Shown one piece after another: positions 11,153 through 21,165 of a stretch of 64,000 bases of DNA. The stretch comes from Enoplolaimus lenunculus. Lineage: Eukaryota; Nematoda; Enoplea; Enoplida; Thoracostomopsidae. The notes beneath the pieces were generated by a model, which did not search any database, was not told the DNA's origin, and saw only the letters and a list, made by a program, of their open reading frames with translations. The stretch is from assembly GCA_030248215.1 (NCBI GenBank), contig JASANG010000273.1, positions 199,001-263,000 of the forward strand, written 5' to 3'. The number at the start of each line of letters is the position of its first letter. The first letter of the stretch is position 1. Both the position numbers and the translations under genes were made by a program.

Positions 11153-12943
11153 GTGTGGGAAATAGTTTACAGAGATTGGCTGAAAGTGCGATTTCGGAGA
11201 AGGAGAATGCCGTTGTACAGGACCCCGACTACGGCAGCGGAACAGGAGTCAGTGGCACGGGCTACGGCACGTGAAAGCAGGGTGACAACACGAAGTATGT
11301 CACGCGAGCTTCAGGTGGAACAGGGTAAGGAAATCGAAGAGATTTCGTTACCGAGTACGATGTGTCGTCAGGAATCACTTGAATCAGTATTCCAGACGAA
11401 TGGGAACGGCATATCCGGGCAACCGACTATGATTGCGCGAGGAGCACAGGCGATGGAGATAAGGGCGCCGGGTCTAACGATGTTAGACGCGCAGCATACC
11501 GGAATGAGAGCGCAAGAGGATACAGGTATACGGCAAGGGAGTCATAGACTCGCTTATGCATCGGAGGGAAGCATAGGACATGGCGGTGTTGTAGATTCAG
11601 GCATGTCCTATCCTCGGATGACAGCGGAATATCAGAACGGGAGACAGGATTTGGAGGATTCGGGCGTATGTCGACCAGAACCGAGATACGCATTACCGAA
11701 CCCGGCTATGATGGAAGGAAATAGTTCGGAAACAGGCATGAGATGGACTCAGGCATATAGCGGGACGGAGCCGTCGCGCGGGATAAATATGATTAGGCCG
11801 CATCCACAATTAGAAATGGATGGGCCGTTGGCAAACTGGTCGGTGGAACAGCGCATGTCCATGGGGCATGGGTTGCAGCGACAACAGGCTTCCACCCAGG
11901 TGCAAGGAATAGGAGCACGGAGTCAGGACAGTGTGAAGGTAGTGGAAGAAGATAGAGGTCGCAGTCCGGGGGTGCCTCAAGCACGCTCGAGAGCGACGTC
12001 TATTCAGGAATCAGAGGAGGAGGACGACGAAATCAAGGAATTGACTCGGGTATTTGAACGAGGATTGAAATCGAAACATAGTGAGAAGTTTCGGAAATTG
12101 TGGAGTAAATTGGAAGGTGAAATGGGTCAGAGGCCGGAGTCAAGGCAGAGTCACAGATCAGGCAGAGTTAGTCGGATGTCGAATAAGTACGAAGTTAACC
12201 GGCAATCTGCGACGAAGGAGTACCGGGAAGCTACGCGAATGCATGGACCAGGGGAACAAGCCTGCTCGATGTCGATGGGAAATCAGGAATTGCCGAAAGG
12301 AGGGGTGGCACCCCACCCTGTCCCTATGGGTTACCGACAGGCGAGTTACCCGGTGTTGACCCAACCATTGGCGGGAAATGCGTATCAAGCATTTCCGGCG
12401 CAACCAGGAGTGGCTCCGCAAGCGAACGCAAGTTGGCAAGAACCCGTCATGCAAACACCGAGGATGACGGGTTTCGCGGAGATGCCACAGTTACAGGCAA
12501 TGGGGAATATGGCAAATCGGGTACCACAGCATATGGGGTACGCGAATCAGGGTGCACCACAGATCGTGGTGAAAATGCCGCAGAAATTGCCGTTGCAAAA
12601 TTTCGAAGGCAAGTCAGACTTTGGAATCTGGTACAGGAAATTTGAACGGGTGATGCAAACGGCTAAAATTGTCGACAGCGAGTCCAAAATAAATCACTTT
12701 AGGAATGATGTGAAAGGACTGGCTGACCAATATCTGGATATTTTGGAAGAGCGGTATGGACCAAACGGCTCGCAGGAGTTCGGGCAATTAGTGCGCGAAT
12801 TCCAGGAAAGGTTTGGAGAATCGACGGACCTGTCGAATAGAATGGCAGCGTTCCAGAGGATCAGGCAAAAAGGGGACGATATTTGGAGAAACAGTTTGCG
12901 AATACGGAGGAAAGTAGGGACTTGTTGTGTCAGACATTTGTGA
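11153..12943 (+). CDS. Gag-like region, N-terminal part (LTR element fossil)
   Basis: About 600 codons. The first 400 residues are Gln-, Arg-, Met- and Gly-rich and of low complexity. Near the C-terminal end, after LPLQNFEGKSDFGIWYRKFE, lies a helical segment with a spacing like retrotransposon capsid domains (a W-x2-F start and a later QERFGE). Capsid proteins of this type assemble the particle that packages element RNA. The region begins after the repeat-rich leader and leads into the zinc-knuckle part. The capsid assignment rests on pattern only. Confidence 0.7.
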   Translation: MWEIVYRDWLKVRFRRRRMPLYRTPTTAAEQESVARATARESRVTTRSMSRELQVEQGKEIEEISLPSTMCRQESLESVFQTNGNGISGQPTMIARGAQAMEIRAPGLTMLDAQHTGMRAQEDTGIRQGSHRLAYASEGSIGHGGVVDSGMSYPRMTAEYQNGRQDLEDSGVCRPEPRYALPNPAMMEGNSSETGMRWTQAYSGTEPSRGINMIRPHPQLEMDGPLANWSVEQRMSMGHGLQRQQASTQVQGIGARSQDSVKVVEEDRGRSPGVPQARSRATSIQESEEEDDEIKELTRVFERGLKSKHSEKFRKLWSKLEGEMGQRPESRQSHRSGRVSRMSNKYEVNRQSATKEYREATRMHGPGEQACSMSMGNQELPKGGVAPHPVPMGYRQASYPVLTQPLAGNAYQAFPAQPGVAPQANASWQEPVMQTPRMTGFAEMPQLQAMGNMANRVPQHMGYANQGAPQIVVKMPQKLPLQNFEGKSDFGIWYRKFERVMQTAKIVDSESKINHFRNDVKGLADQYLDILEERYGPNGSQEFGQLVREFQERFGESTDLSNRMAAFQRIRQKGDDIWRNSLRIRRKVGTCCVRHL

Positions 12944-15762
12944 ACAACTCGTTCCCGGAAATGAAACAACGGCTGCAGCTGGGTATAGTAGAGTCGTTTG
13001 AGGAGTTACGGCGCCGTGCCTTGAAGTTGCAGAGGCAACTTGAAGCTGACGGCTCGTTGAACGTGAAGGAAAAAGGGAGTAAAATGGAGTTGAAACAGGA
13101 ACAACAAACGGGTGCGACGAATGCACAACAGGAAAGGCAAAATACTGGCGCCGGGAATGCGCGGCAACAGCAGGCAGGACGAGCTCGGGCGAATAATCAG
13201 GAGCAAACGGAGGCAAGAGGTTCAGGACAGGGTCAGCAGGCTGTATCTGACCAGGTGCCACGGGATTCAGAGCGAGTCAGGAAGTTAAGAGAAGTCGGGT
13301 CGTGCTTCTTTTGTGAAGGACAAGGACATATCGCACGAGAATGTCCGGTAAAGGCGAGTAGACAGGGTGCAAGTGGAGCCGCGGTGCAGCAGAATAATGC
13401 TGGCAACGCTGGAAATAGGCAAGGACAGGCACAAGGAGGGCAAGGAGGGAGATTCTCGCCTTGCGTTCATTGCAACAGGACAAATCACCCGTCGCACGAA
13501 TGTTTTCGGGCAAATCGCTTACCGATACCGGGGTTGAACGCACCGTTACCTCCGATGACGTCAGCGAGTAGTAATCAGGTACAAGGACCGGTGATATTAC
13601 AGAGGCAAAAGGAAGTCCTGGGGCCGTGTATATCGTCACCTACGGCCGCAGCGCAGGATAGTGGGGCACCTAGTATACGGATACGGAAAATTCATGAGGA
13701 TCCGTTGCCTTCGGTTATGAAGGTGGCGAAGCTACCTGTTATAGCTAATGTATGGACAGAGGCAGAGGAGCTGCGTCTGGAGGAAACTCGCACACAGCGG
13801 ATCGCGTCAGTGTCTACCAGAGGAAGTAATGTAACGGAGATGGAGGTTTCGGAAGGAGAACCTACATCGTCAGGCGAGGCTCAGAAGCGATCGAGTGTGC
13901 CAAGTCGGGGGGCGTCGACAGCGACGTCACCTGTGGAGAAAACAGACGGCAAGAAAAAGAAATGGAAAAAGAAGGAGGACTTAATAGAGGTGAATTTGGA
14001 TGGCTCAAGCGAGGAGGAACAAATGGATACGGAGACGGTAGAGAAAGGAGCAGAGCGGATGGATATACCATCGGCAAGGCCAGGTGTGGACCAATTGTGC
14101 ACACCAGAGGCAACCGGGAAAGGAAAAGGCGTAGGAAAAGGGAAACAGTTAGTGGGTAGCGGAAGCGCATCGGACGGCGCTTCGGTTACGACGATTAAAA
14201 AAGAATGGAAGGTGCTGGACCCGGAGGCGTATCAGGAGGGGAGGTACCCACGGATGCCGACGGATACTTCATCGGTCGTGGAAGGTTCACCCTTCCTAGC
14301 GCAGCCGTGCGTAACTCCTCCTCCCCCGCCGTTGCCGGAAGGAGCGGCTGGAGACCAGCGGCAGAGAGCTCACGAGCATGTGTCCGGTGCGGAACAGCTG
14401 GTGAGGCGGACCGAGAAAAAGGTGAAGGAGAAGCAAGCAGAGCGTCAATCGATGATGGAAAAGTTGAATAAGGCATTGGAGGAGGTAATGACGCTTGTAG
14501 GAGAAAAGAGGCAGCTGGAGAACCAGGTGCAAGAATTGGCTGAGGAGAATGACAAGTTGAAAAAGATGGTAGCCGGCGATAGATGGGAGGAGTCACCGGA
14601 GCCGTCCGACGACAGGACGTCTGCGAGTCAAAAAGGAGCGTTGAAGAGACAGAGGTCTCTAACGCCGGGACGCGCACGGAAAACTGTGCGCATGGATATT
14701 GAGGAGGTGGAGTTGTCCGGGGGCACGGAGGATGAGGCGGCGTCAGTACAGGTGATAGGTGAGAAGGACGTGCCGCGGACAACGGGTGTGCAAAAGAAAC
14801 AGGAGACGCGAGGCCAAACGGCCTGGCAGATTGTGCAAAAAGAGAAAAGGAAAATGGAATTTGAACCGGTGAGTAAGGGGGAGTTTGACGTGCTAAAAGA
14901 AGCGGGGCCAACTCCGTCTCCGGAAAAGCAGCAAAAGAAACCGGTGGTGACGTTACAGGCGAAGAAAGAGGAACCGCGGGCAGAGGGGTATGTGACGCCT
15001 CCGCCGGCAGAGAAAGAGGGGTCAGAAGGGAAACTGACGCCAAGGAGATCACCACGGATACAGAAGCAGGAGGAGGCAAAGGTGCAAGAGAAATCGAAGG
15101 AGTTATTATGGGAGGAATTAATAAAGCTGCAACCTAAAAAGGTGAGGTCGCAGTCAGAGTCGGAGGAAAAACCGAGCACGAGTCTGGGTCAGCCACCGGC
15201 ACCGGGATATATCGCGGTGCGAGGGCCGGATGGAAAATTGAAATGGAGGTTCGACAAGGATGCGAGGAGAAGGGCAATGGCCCAGAGGGCGCGCGTTAGT
15301 CCGAAGAGACCAACGGGCGGATATGTACGACCGGCTGCAGGGTCGGTGGTGAGTAAAATCGGACCGAGGCAGGCGAATCCGGTGTATAGTGCATCGGCTG
15401 TGCGATCACAGACAGCGCCTGGGTACCGGGGATCTGGAGCGGTAGCGCAGAGGGTGGCTGGTAGTCCACCAGCTGGGTCGTCAGGGGTACGGCCACGTGT
15501 CCGGCAAGTGTCGGACGAGCGGTACCCTGTACGAGTTGGCGGTCGCGTGGGACAACCGCAAGTGGCGCCTGGACGTGGCTACTATAGTCAACAAGTGGAG
15601 AACGTACGACAGGCAATGCGAGAAAGTCGTCAAGTGGAACGACAACAGCAGCAACAACGGGCGTCGCGATCGTTGGGACGCGACAACCCATGGGTGACAC
15701 AAGAGGAGTTGGACGCTTATTATGCACACGTCCCTCGGGAAATTCGACGGAGGCACTTTTGA
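12883..15762 (+). CDS. Gag-like region, nucleocapsid and charged tail (LTR element fossil)
   Basis: About 960 codons. Two CCHC zinc knuckles of the pattern C-x2-C-x4-H-x4-C lie at 13303-13344 (CFFCEGQGHIAREC) and 13462-13503 (CVHCNRTNHPSHEC), as in nucleocapsid domains that bind RNA. After them come some 700 residues rich in Lys, Glu, Ser, Pro and Arg, with a heptad-like coiled-coil stretch at about 14371-14570 and an Arg/Gln-rich C-terminus. This tail is far longer than in ordinary Gag proteins, and no protease or polymerase motif was found in it. Confidence 0.8.
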   Translation: MEKQFANTEESRDLLCQTFVNNSFPEMKQRLQLGIVESFEELRRRALKLQRQLEADGSLNVKEKGSKMELKQEQQTGATNAQQERQNTGAGNARQQQAGRARANNQEQTEARGSGQGQQAVSDQVPRDSERVRKLREVGSCFFCEGQGHIARECPVKASRQGASGAAVQQNNAGNAGNRQGQAQGGQGGRFSPCVHCNRTNHPSHECFRANRLPIPGLNAPLPPMTSASSNQVQGPVILQRQKEVLGPCISSPTAAAQDSGAPSIRIRKIHEDPLPSVMKVAKLPVIANVWTEAEELRLEETRTQRIASVSTRGSNVTEMEVSEGEPTSSGEAQKRSSVPSRGASTATSPVEKTDGKKKKWKKKEDLIEVNLDGSSEEEQMDTETVEKGAERMDIPSARPGVDQLCTPEATGKGKGVGKGKQLVGSGSASDGASVTTIKKEWKVLDPEAYQEGRYPRMPTDTSSVVEGSPFLAQPCVTPPPPPLPEGAAGDQRQRAHEHVSGAEQLVRRTEKKVKEKQAERQSMMEKLNKALEEVMTLVGEKRQLENQVQELAEENDKLKKMVAGDRWEESPEPSDDRTSASQKGALKRQRSLTPGRARKTVRMDIEEVELSGGTEDEAASVQVIGEKDVPRTTGVQKKQETRGQTAWQIVQKEKRKMEFEPVSKGEFDVLKEAGPTPSPEKQQKKPVVTLQAKKEEPRAEGYVTPPPAEKEGSEGKLTPRRSPRIQKQEEAKVQEKSKELLWEELIKLQPKKVRSQSESEEKPSTSLGQPPAPGYIAVRGPDGKLKWRFDKDARRRAMAQRARVSPKRPTGGYVRPAAGSVVSKIGPRQANPVYSASAVRSQTAPGYRGSGAVAQRVAGSPPAGSSGVRPRVRQVSDERYPVRVGGRVGQPQVAPGRGYYSQQVENVRQAMRESRQVERQQQQQRASRSLGRDNPWVTQEELDAYYAHVPREIRRRHF

Positions 15763-16221
15763 TGGATTGGCAATAGACTTTTTATTGGGGTTGTTAAGAT
15801 GATGTTTCGGGGGTAGTGTTAAGCGGGGTGCTGGGGTTGTTACTGGTACGCCGGGTCGTTTGGGGGTAGAATAATCGTGGATTGACTTTATTGGGGGTTA
15901 GTGTTGGGGTTGCTAGTTTGGTAATGGTTCTGGGGTGATATTAAACGGGTGCTGGGGGTGCGCTGGTACGCGGTTTCGTTATTGGGATTGTGGGACGCAT
16001 TGGCAATATTGTCGTGGGTCGGCGGATGGTTCGTTATTGTTACTTGGTAAAAGAACTTTAAAAGCAAATAAAAATAAATAAAGAAAGAAAAAGAAATGAA
16101 AAAATTGTTGTTTGTTATTGTTGTTAAGTTTGTTGGTGGATTTACGCTTTTTAGCGACGGCAAAAAAGGCAGTAAATAGGGCCATAAAATTTTGTTCGAT
16201 GCCAGGGTCGGCATCTGTGCC
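15763..16221 (+). other. G/T-rich tail of the LTR element
   Basis: Short G/T-rich stretch with imperfect repeats such as GTGCTGGGGTTGTTACTGG and GCTGGTACGC, followed by AT-rich sequence up to the polypurine tract. No gene; this is where pol would normally lie. Confidence 0.7.
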
Positions 16222-16231
16222 GAAGGGGGGA
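16222..16231 (+). other. Polypurine tract
   Basis: GAAGGGGGGA immediately before the 3' LTR, the usual plus-strand primer of LTR elements. Confidence 0.8.
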
Positions 16232-17440
16232 TGTAGGTGGCTGGGCCACACTTAAACCTATTTCAAACTAAAAACTAAAACTAAAAATAAAACCTTAAAT
16301 CAAAACCACACTTTAAGGGAGTCCCTGGCTCCACCTAGTCTCTCTTAGAACTTAAGTTAGGCTTAGGCGTTGCTACTAGGCGTAGAAACTGTTGAATCGA
16401 TATCATGGGGGCTGTGTCCGCAATGTTAAACTTACCTGGGCCCTGTGTGGCCGTAGAAGGTCGTTGATTAATGGTGCATATCTTATTGGCTATATTTGCG
16501 ACTAAGGACATAGCTAGGCTATGTCAGCACCAAAATGGTGCTTTGATATTGTGTGTGTCTCGGGTATTGTTGTTGTTGTTGTAGGTATGGGGTTGTGCAG
16601 GAAAGGTACCGGGTGTGTGCCTCCGGACCTCATTTGCATAGCGGACACACGATTTTGGGTGTCGGCGAAATGCAAATGAGGTCGGGATGTGTATGGGTAG
16701 CCAGGACCGGAATCAGTATTACATTCTTGGCTGGTGGAAACGGTTGTTAAGTTTTGGTCTCAAATATCTGGTGCGTATATATAGTTTTATTTGACCTATT
16801 TTGTTGAACTTGCACGGATCGCGGTAAGTAGGATTGAATCAAATTAGTTTAAGTTTAGTCACGGTGGCTTAAGATGTGAAGGAAACTACGGAGTATTGGT
16901 TTAGTCGGCATTGCGCAAGGCGCGGAAATTACCCAGTATTGGATACTGGTGTTATGTGTTAAACGGGAAACTTAGGAATTACCGGAGAACCTGGGAAAAG
17001 TAGTCTAATAAATCTAACGGGGTTAGATTTATTATTCTACAACGGCTGGGCCAAATCTAACGGGGTTAGATTGGTCGGAAATTTGGTGTAACTCTAACGG
17101 GGTTAGAGTGCACGGTTTAACAGGGTGTAATTCTAACGGGGTTAGAATTGCACGGATTCTGGAAAACGGCAAACATATTAGTAACGGTAAAGCCAGTGGC
17201 TGGATTAAATCAGATTCAGGCGTCGGCTTTAAGGATTCCGGCTCGGGTTGCCAGTTAAATTGCATAACCTGTAATTTGCTGGTATTAAATATTGAATATT
17301 TGGTGTCATACGGGTTTCGGGTTGGGATTTTTAATAAACATTTACCGGCCGCATTTACTAAATCAGAGCGATAAGCATACATCGAGGAAAGAACATAACA
17401 GGCGATACAGGATACAGGCTTGAATCAAAATCACGAACTT
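16232..17440 (+). repeat. 3' LTR
   Basis: A 1209-bp copy starting TGTAGG with AATAAA at 17333-17338. It holds four palindromes built on CTAACGGGGTTAG, with centres near 17021, 17063, 17099 and 17141, whose outer bases differ from one to the next but stay complementary. The shared LTR sequence ends at 17440. Confidence 0.9.
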
Positions 17441-18966
17441 TGCTATTCGGTTACAGATTATTTTTTTAATTCATCCCATGTTAGTTGAACTTAACTGTAT
17501 GTTTTATATTCTTTTTCTTGGGCACAACTGACTTGCTCCGAAGTATTTTTGTTGATTACCATTTACGTTAACGTTTTGTCTGAATTTAATTAAGTTTATG
17601 CGAGATGTCTGAGCGTCTGATGCGCATTTGAGTAGTCTAGGTTATTTTTTTGGTCTCTTTTATTGACCCTAATTACGACTTTAAACTCTATGCACTACGG
17701 ACACTAATTAGGAATACAGACTTCTAATGATTGCAACTCAAAATAGAGCCTCTCTTATTCGAGTCATTACAGTATATTTTTAGCTTAAAAACAAATTTCA
17801 ATAAACCAATATGTTATCTTGCTTTGATGAGCTTTTTGGTTCACTAAAATAAACTTAAGATTACACATTTCTTTATCTTTAAGTCAACAGCAAAGAACTT
17901 CTCAAGGGAGATCATAAATCAATCAAAAACTTTGAACACCAAACAGTAGTTATAACCCCCCGTGGGAAACCGTTCAGGTGCCTGTCCCAGGGGACGGTCT
18001 TCAGGGTGGATGTGGGGTATAACTACTTTAAACAAAAAACTGTTATCAAACCACGGCTAATTTTAGTAAAAACACTACAAAATTTTTCGAACCAAATCGG
18101 GCAGATGATGACAATTTACCTTTGGGGTGATTGCGGCCCTCCCCCGTCAAGTAGCCTACCGAGAAATGTGGATCAGTGGGAGTTGACACCCGAAAACGAC
18201 TAAAATGTTGGCTCCGACCAACTAGTAGGGATACAAAGATTTTAGAGAGATGAGTATAACTCAAATTCCTCAAGAATAGCAAGTGAGCAAATCATTTTGT
18301 CTTGGCTTACATCAAGTTATTCACGGACGGAACCATGCTCATCACTTTATCTCCTCATAGCCAGCCATTCCAAAATATTTACACGGGGTTTAAAAGTTTC
18401 AGCACGAAAAAAATTTGCATAATTCTATATGTGACAGTAGGCAAAATGTTGAAAAAACACAAACAATAAACAACTGCGTGCGGTTCTGCAATTAGTTTCG
18501 CAGCTAACGATAAACACATTAATATGTATCCAGCGTACAAATATAAAGAAAGAAATAAAAGAACGCAAAGCACACAGAAAACAACAAATGTACCAAACTC
18601 AATAAAATCACAGGCGGCTATCATAAATCAAAATCAAATTATTTAAAAATAAATGAAAATTGATTAAAATTGAGAAAAACACTTAAATGTTGTAAACTAT
18701 TTAATATCAGTTGTTATGGAAGATTCCTCCATTGAGGTACGTCTTGTCGGAAATATACCGTCTGCACAACCCCTGTTCGAAGTTTTGCCTAAAGTTAAGG
18801 ACTACGCCGGGAATAGCACCTCGGCACTCTTGAACACGAGTCAAGAATGTTACCATTGCAACACGTGATCAGTGCAACAACTTCTTATACCGATATATGT
18901 GTACATGTATAGTATAGTAATTTTTTAACTTTACATACATTTACCGTGCACATGTACCGACATTAT
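17441..18966. other. AT-rich stretch with a hairpin, no firm gene
   Basis: A hairpin pair lies at 17944-18027: AGTAGTTATAACCCC and GGGGTATAACTACT. A weak 27-nt exon candidate lies at 18311-18337 on the minus strand, with donor GTAAGCCAAG and a poor acceptor. Other open frames are unsupported. Confidence 0.35.
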
Positions 18967-19164
18967 CAGGGTTGCGCTATACATTTTTGACGGACAGCGC
19001 CGTCCGTCAGCCGCACGGTACCGTCCGGCGCCGTCCGACACCGTGCGATATCGTGCGCAAATAACTCACATACGATAACGTATGGTGACGGACTATGATG
19101 GACGGCGCCGTACGGGTGGCGCACGTTACCGGACAGCGCCGGACGTCAATTATTGGGCAACCCA
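18967..19164. mobile_element. GC-rich CCGTCC-type inverted-repeat element
   Basis: Starts CAGGGTTGCGCTATAC and ends with the inverted TATTGGGCAACCCA. The inside is unusually GC-rich for the window, with GGACGGCGCCGT and GCGCCGTCCG palindromes. Related pieces occur at 23964-24081, 48524-48637 and 53985-54165. Confidence 0.6.
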
Positions 19165-19670
19165 TATGTAGCCAGAACAGAGCTACATCTTCACTAATTT
19201 TAATGGAATTCAAGTTACGTATTTGTTTACTTCTCGTTAACAACAAGTTTCCCATAAATAGTGCTTAGAATAATTAATAAATGGCCGTAGGCTTATGCTT
19301 AAATTTAGGATGAACGTCATCGTAAGTCTTACCCTAAGGCAGAAAGCATTTCATGAACAATTAGCACAGCAATAAATTTTATCACGACAGTAATAGTAAA
19401 AGATGCACACCACCATGACACTCTGAGCATCCACCGTGCAAATGTTCGTCCATAAAAGTTTCATATTTTTATATCATTTGATATTTCCTGCTACCTAAAC
19501 TTTGGCAAAACTCTACATCGTTCTTAGAATTCGAAAAAAAACCACCGAAAATCTATTTAAAGCTTAATAAACACGACAAAAACAGCAGCAAAATCATATG
19601 TAACAACAATTCCTTTTCGATAACTTTTAGCCAGAGCTGTAGGCAGAAGGCGACCAAGACGACCGTGGTT
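19165..19670. other. AT-rich stretch, no gene seen
   Basis: Nothing recognised beyond a short TTAGGC-like remnant near 19290-19340. Confidence 0.4.
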
Positions 19671-19836
19671 CAGGCCCGTAGCCACATCAGTTTGCTTAAA
19701 GAAGCTAACAATTTCTCAGGAGGGGTATGGAAAGGAATTCGATGACTTATAATAGCAAGGTCGAAAAGTTTCTAGGTGGGGGATTCACAAATAGGGGTTG
19801 ACGCCCAATAAAGCACCCCCCCTGGCTATGCCCTTG
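19671..19836 (+). mobile_element. CCGTAGCC-type MITE
   Basis: Starts CAGGCCCGTAGCCAC and ends CCTGGCTATGCCCTTG, inverted ends of the family, with TTCGATGACTTATAATAGCA in the core. Flanking octamers do not match. Confidence 0.7.
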
Positions 19837-20171
19837 ATAGATGCGTTACCGAATCTCATCTGACGCTACTCCGTTTAAAAATTTCTCGACCTGTCATCGA
19901 CTTTGAAATTCTTGTACTGTTTGCATGAACGATTTGTGTTCGTTTTAAACTGTCAGAAGCTAAAAACCTTGTTTTGAAACATTTAAAAAAATTCAAAATT
20001 AAATTTACGCTTCAATTGAGTTGACAAAACATTATTTACTAAACCGTTGAAATAGAATCAATGTTGCCAAAACAAACATTTGATGACTTTGTACTTGAAT
20101 TTAAACAGGAACCATGGACGGGATGGGTGTAGCCAAGAGTTTGAAGATGGGTTCCATTCTATAAAAATGTT

Positions 20172-20344
20172 GGCCCACGTAAAGATCATGGGCGGACGTC
20201 TTTCCGCGGGAATGCAAATGCATAAATTTAAGCTTTAAACTGTTTTTTTTTGCTTTAGGCTTCGGCTTAGGCATAGGCTTAGGCTTGGGTTTAGGTTTAG
20301 GTATATGCTTTACTACAGTTACGGCCCTGTTTTATGCATTGGCT
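20172..20344 (+). mobile_element. TTAGGC-bearing MITE, perfect 8-bp duplication
   Basis: A 173-bp copy. Left end GGCCCACGTAAAGATCATGG; right end GGCCCTGTTTTATGCATTGGCT, inverted to it. The core has GGCTTAGGCATAGGCTTAGG. AAAATGTT flanks it on both sides (20164-20171 and 20345-20352), an exact 8-bp target duplication. hAT, Merlin and P elements make 8-bp duplications; the GGCC-type end does not by itself say which. No coding capacity. Confidence 0.9.
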
Positions 20345-20352
20345 AAAATGTT

Positions 20353-20953
20353 GAGGAGGGTACTTGTTTTGTAAACTGATAAAGTATTTAAAACTCCTTT
20401 TGCAAAAACCGTAAAGAGGGATTGACTTAAAAAACCACATCCTTATCGCGCCCGCGAAGACAAGCACCAATGCGGGGGTAAAAAGTATTCATAACCCTTA
20501 TGTTCGTCGTTCGCAATCCGGACATCCCACAGACGCCGACTTTAGGTTTAGAAAAGGCTTACCTCAACCAAAGCTGAATTGTACCGTTTACCTGTGCCTT
20601 AGCCTTAACCTTAAATGTGAAACAAGTATACAATAGCCCTTGAAAATATGAATTTAAAATATACCTGTTTACTCTCCCGTGTATACATGATGCAACAAAA
20701 AATAAAACTTAGATTTAGGCACAGACTATTAACGGCCTTTTCTAATGCATGAGACGTTCCTAGGCTTTAATATATCCCATTAAAAATATGTTTCTAGCCA
20801 AAATCCAAACAAACACAAGGTACGTAGAAATCAAGATTAACAATGCATCGTCGTCATATGAGTCCAAACAATTTTCAGCCGAATTGCCTATCCGCATAAT
20901 AATTTTGTACTCTAACAAAATAAAATGCTGGTTACAAATCTAGCTGCAACTTA
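20353..20953. other. AT-rich stretch, weak exon candidate
   Basis: A 29-nt minus-strand candidate at 20563-20591 (VNGTIQLWL) has a donor GTAAGCCTTT and acceptor GGCACAG. It sits beside TTAGGC-like text, so it may be chance. Nothing else recognised. Confidence 0.3.
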
Positions 20954-21165
20954 GGACCAATGCATAGAACAGACCCGAAATAGCAGTGTAAGTATACTCC
21001 TAAGCTTTACGCGTAAGCCTGAGCCTAAGCCTAAGCGTAAGAATGCGCTTATATCTAAGCCTAAGCCTAAGCATAAGCAAAAAAGTTGAGTCTAAAGCTT
21101 AAGCTTGTACTATATTGCAGCCTAACAGAGCAACCAACGTTGCGCACCTGATATTTACATGATCC
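20954..21165 (-). mobile_element. TTAGGC-bearing MITE
   Basis: Reverse copy: starts GGACCAATGCATAGAACAG, has AAGCCTGAGCCTAAGCCTAA twice in variant form, then GTCTAAAGCTTAAGCTTG, and ends GATATTTACATGATCC. The interior is longer than in the 173-bp copies because the core repeat is expanded. Confidence 0.7.

Larger units (their letters stand above)
8774..17440 (+). mobile_element. LTR retrotransposon, gag-only (non-autonomous)
   Basis: Two long terminal repeats (8774-9674 and 16232-17440) begin TGTAGGTGGCTGGG and are nearly identical over the shared part, with about seven differences in some 900 bp, so the insertion is recent. Between them lie a tRNA-complementary primer site, a leader with tandem repeats, a long gag-like coding region and a polypurine tract. 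No protease, reverse transcriptase, RNase H or integrase motif is visible, so it would depend on a partner element. The capsid-like segment and CCHC knuckles suggest a Ty3/gypsy or BEL relative; without pol the family cannot be settled. It is largely whole with perhaps one or two breaks. No convincing target duplication was found. Confidence 0.9.

Noticed and set aside
13654-13669. QDSGAPS in the gag-like region as a retroviral protease active site
   Set aside because: The hydrophobic residues expected before D-S/T-G and the later flap and ILG-type motifs are missing.
14195-15079. Minus-strand frame of 294 codons, Pro/Ser-rich, and other antisense frames at 11427-15756
   Set aside because: They lie opposite the gag-like region, whose purine-rich codons leave the complement free of stops. 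No domain is visible.
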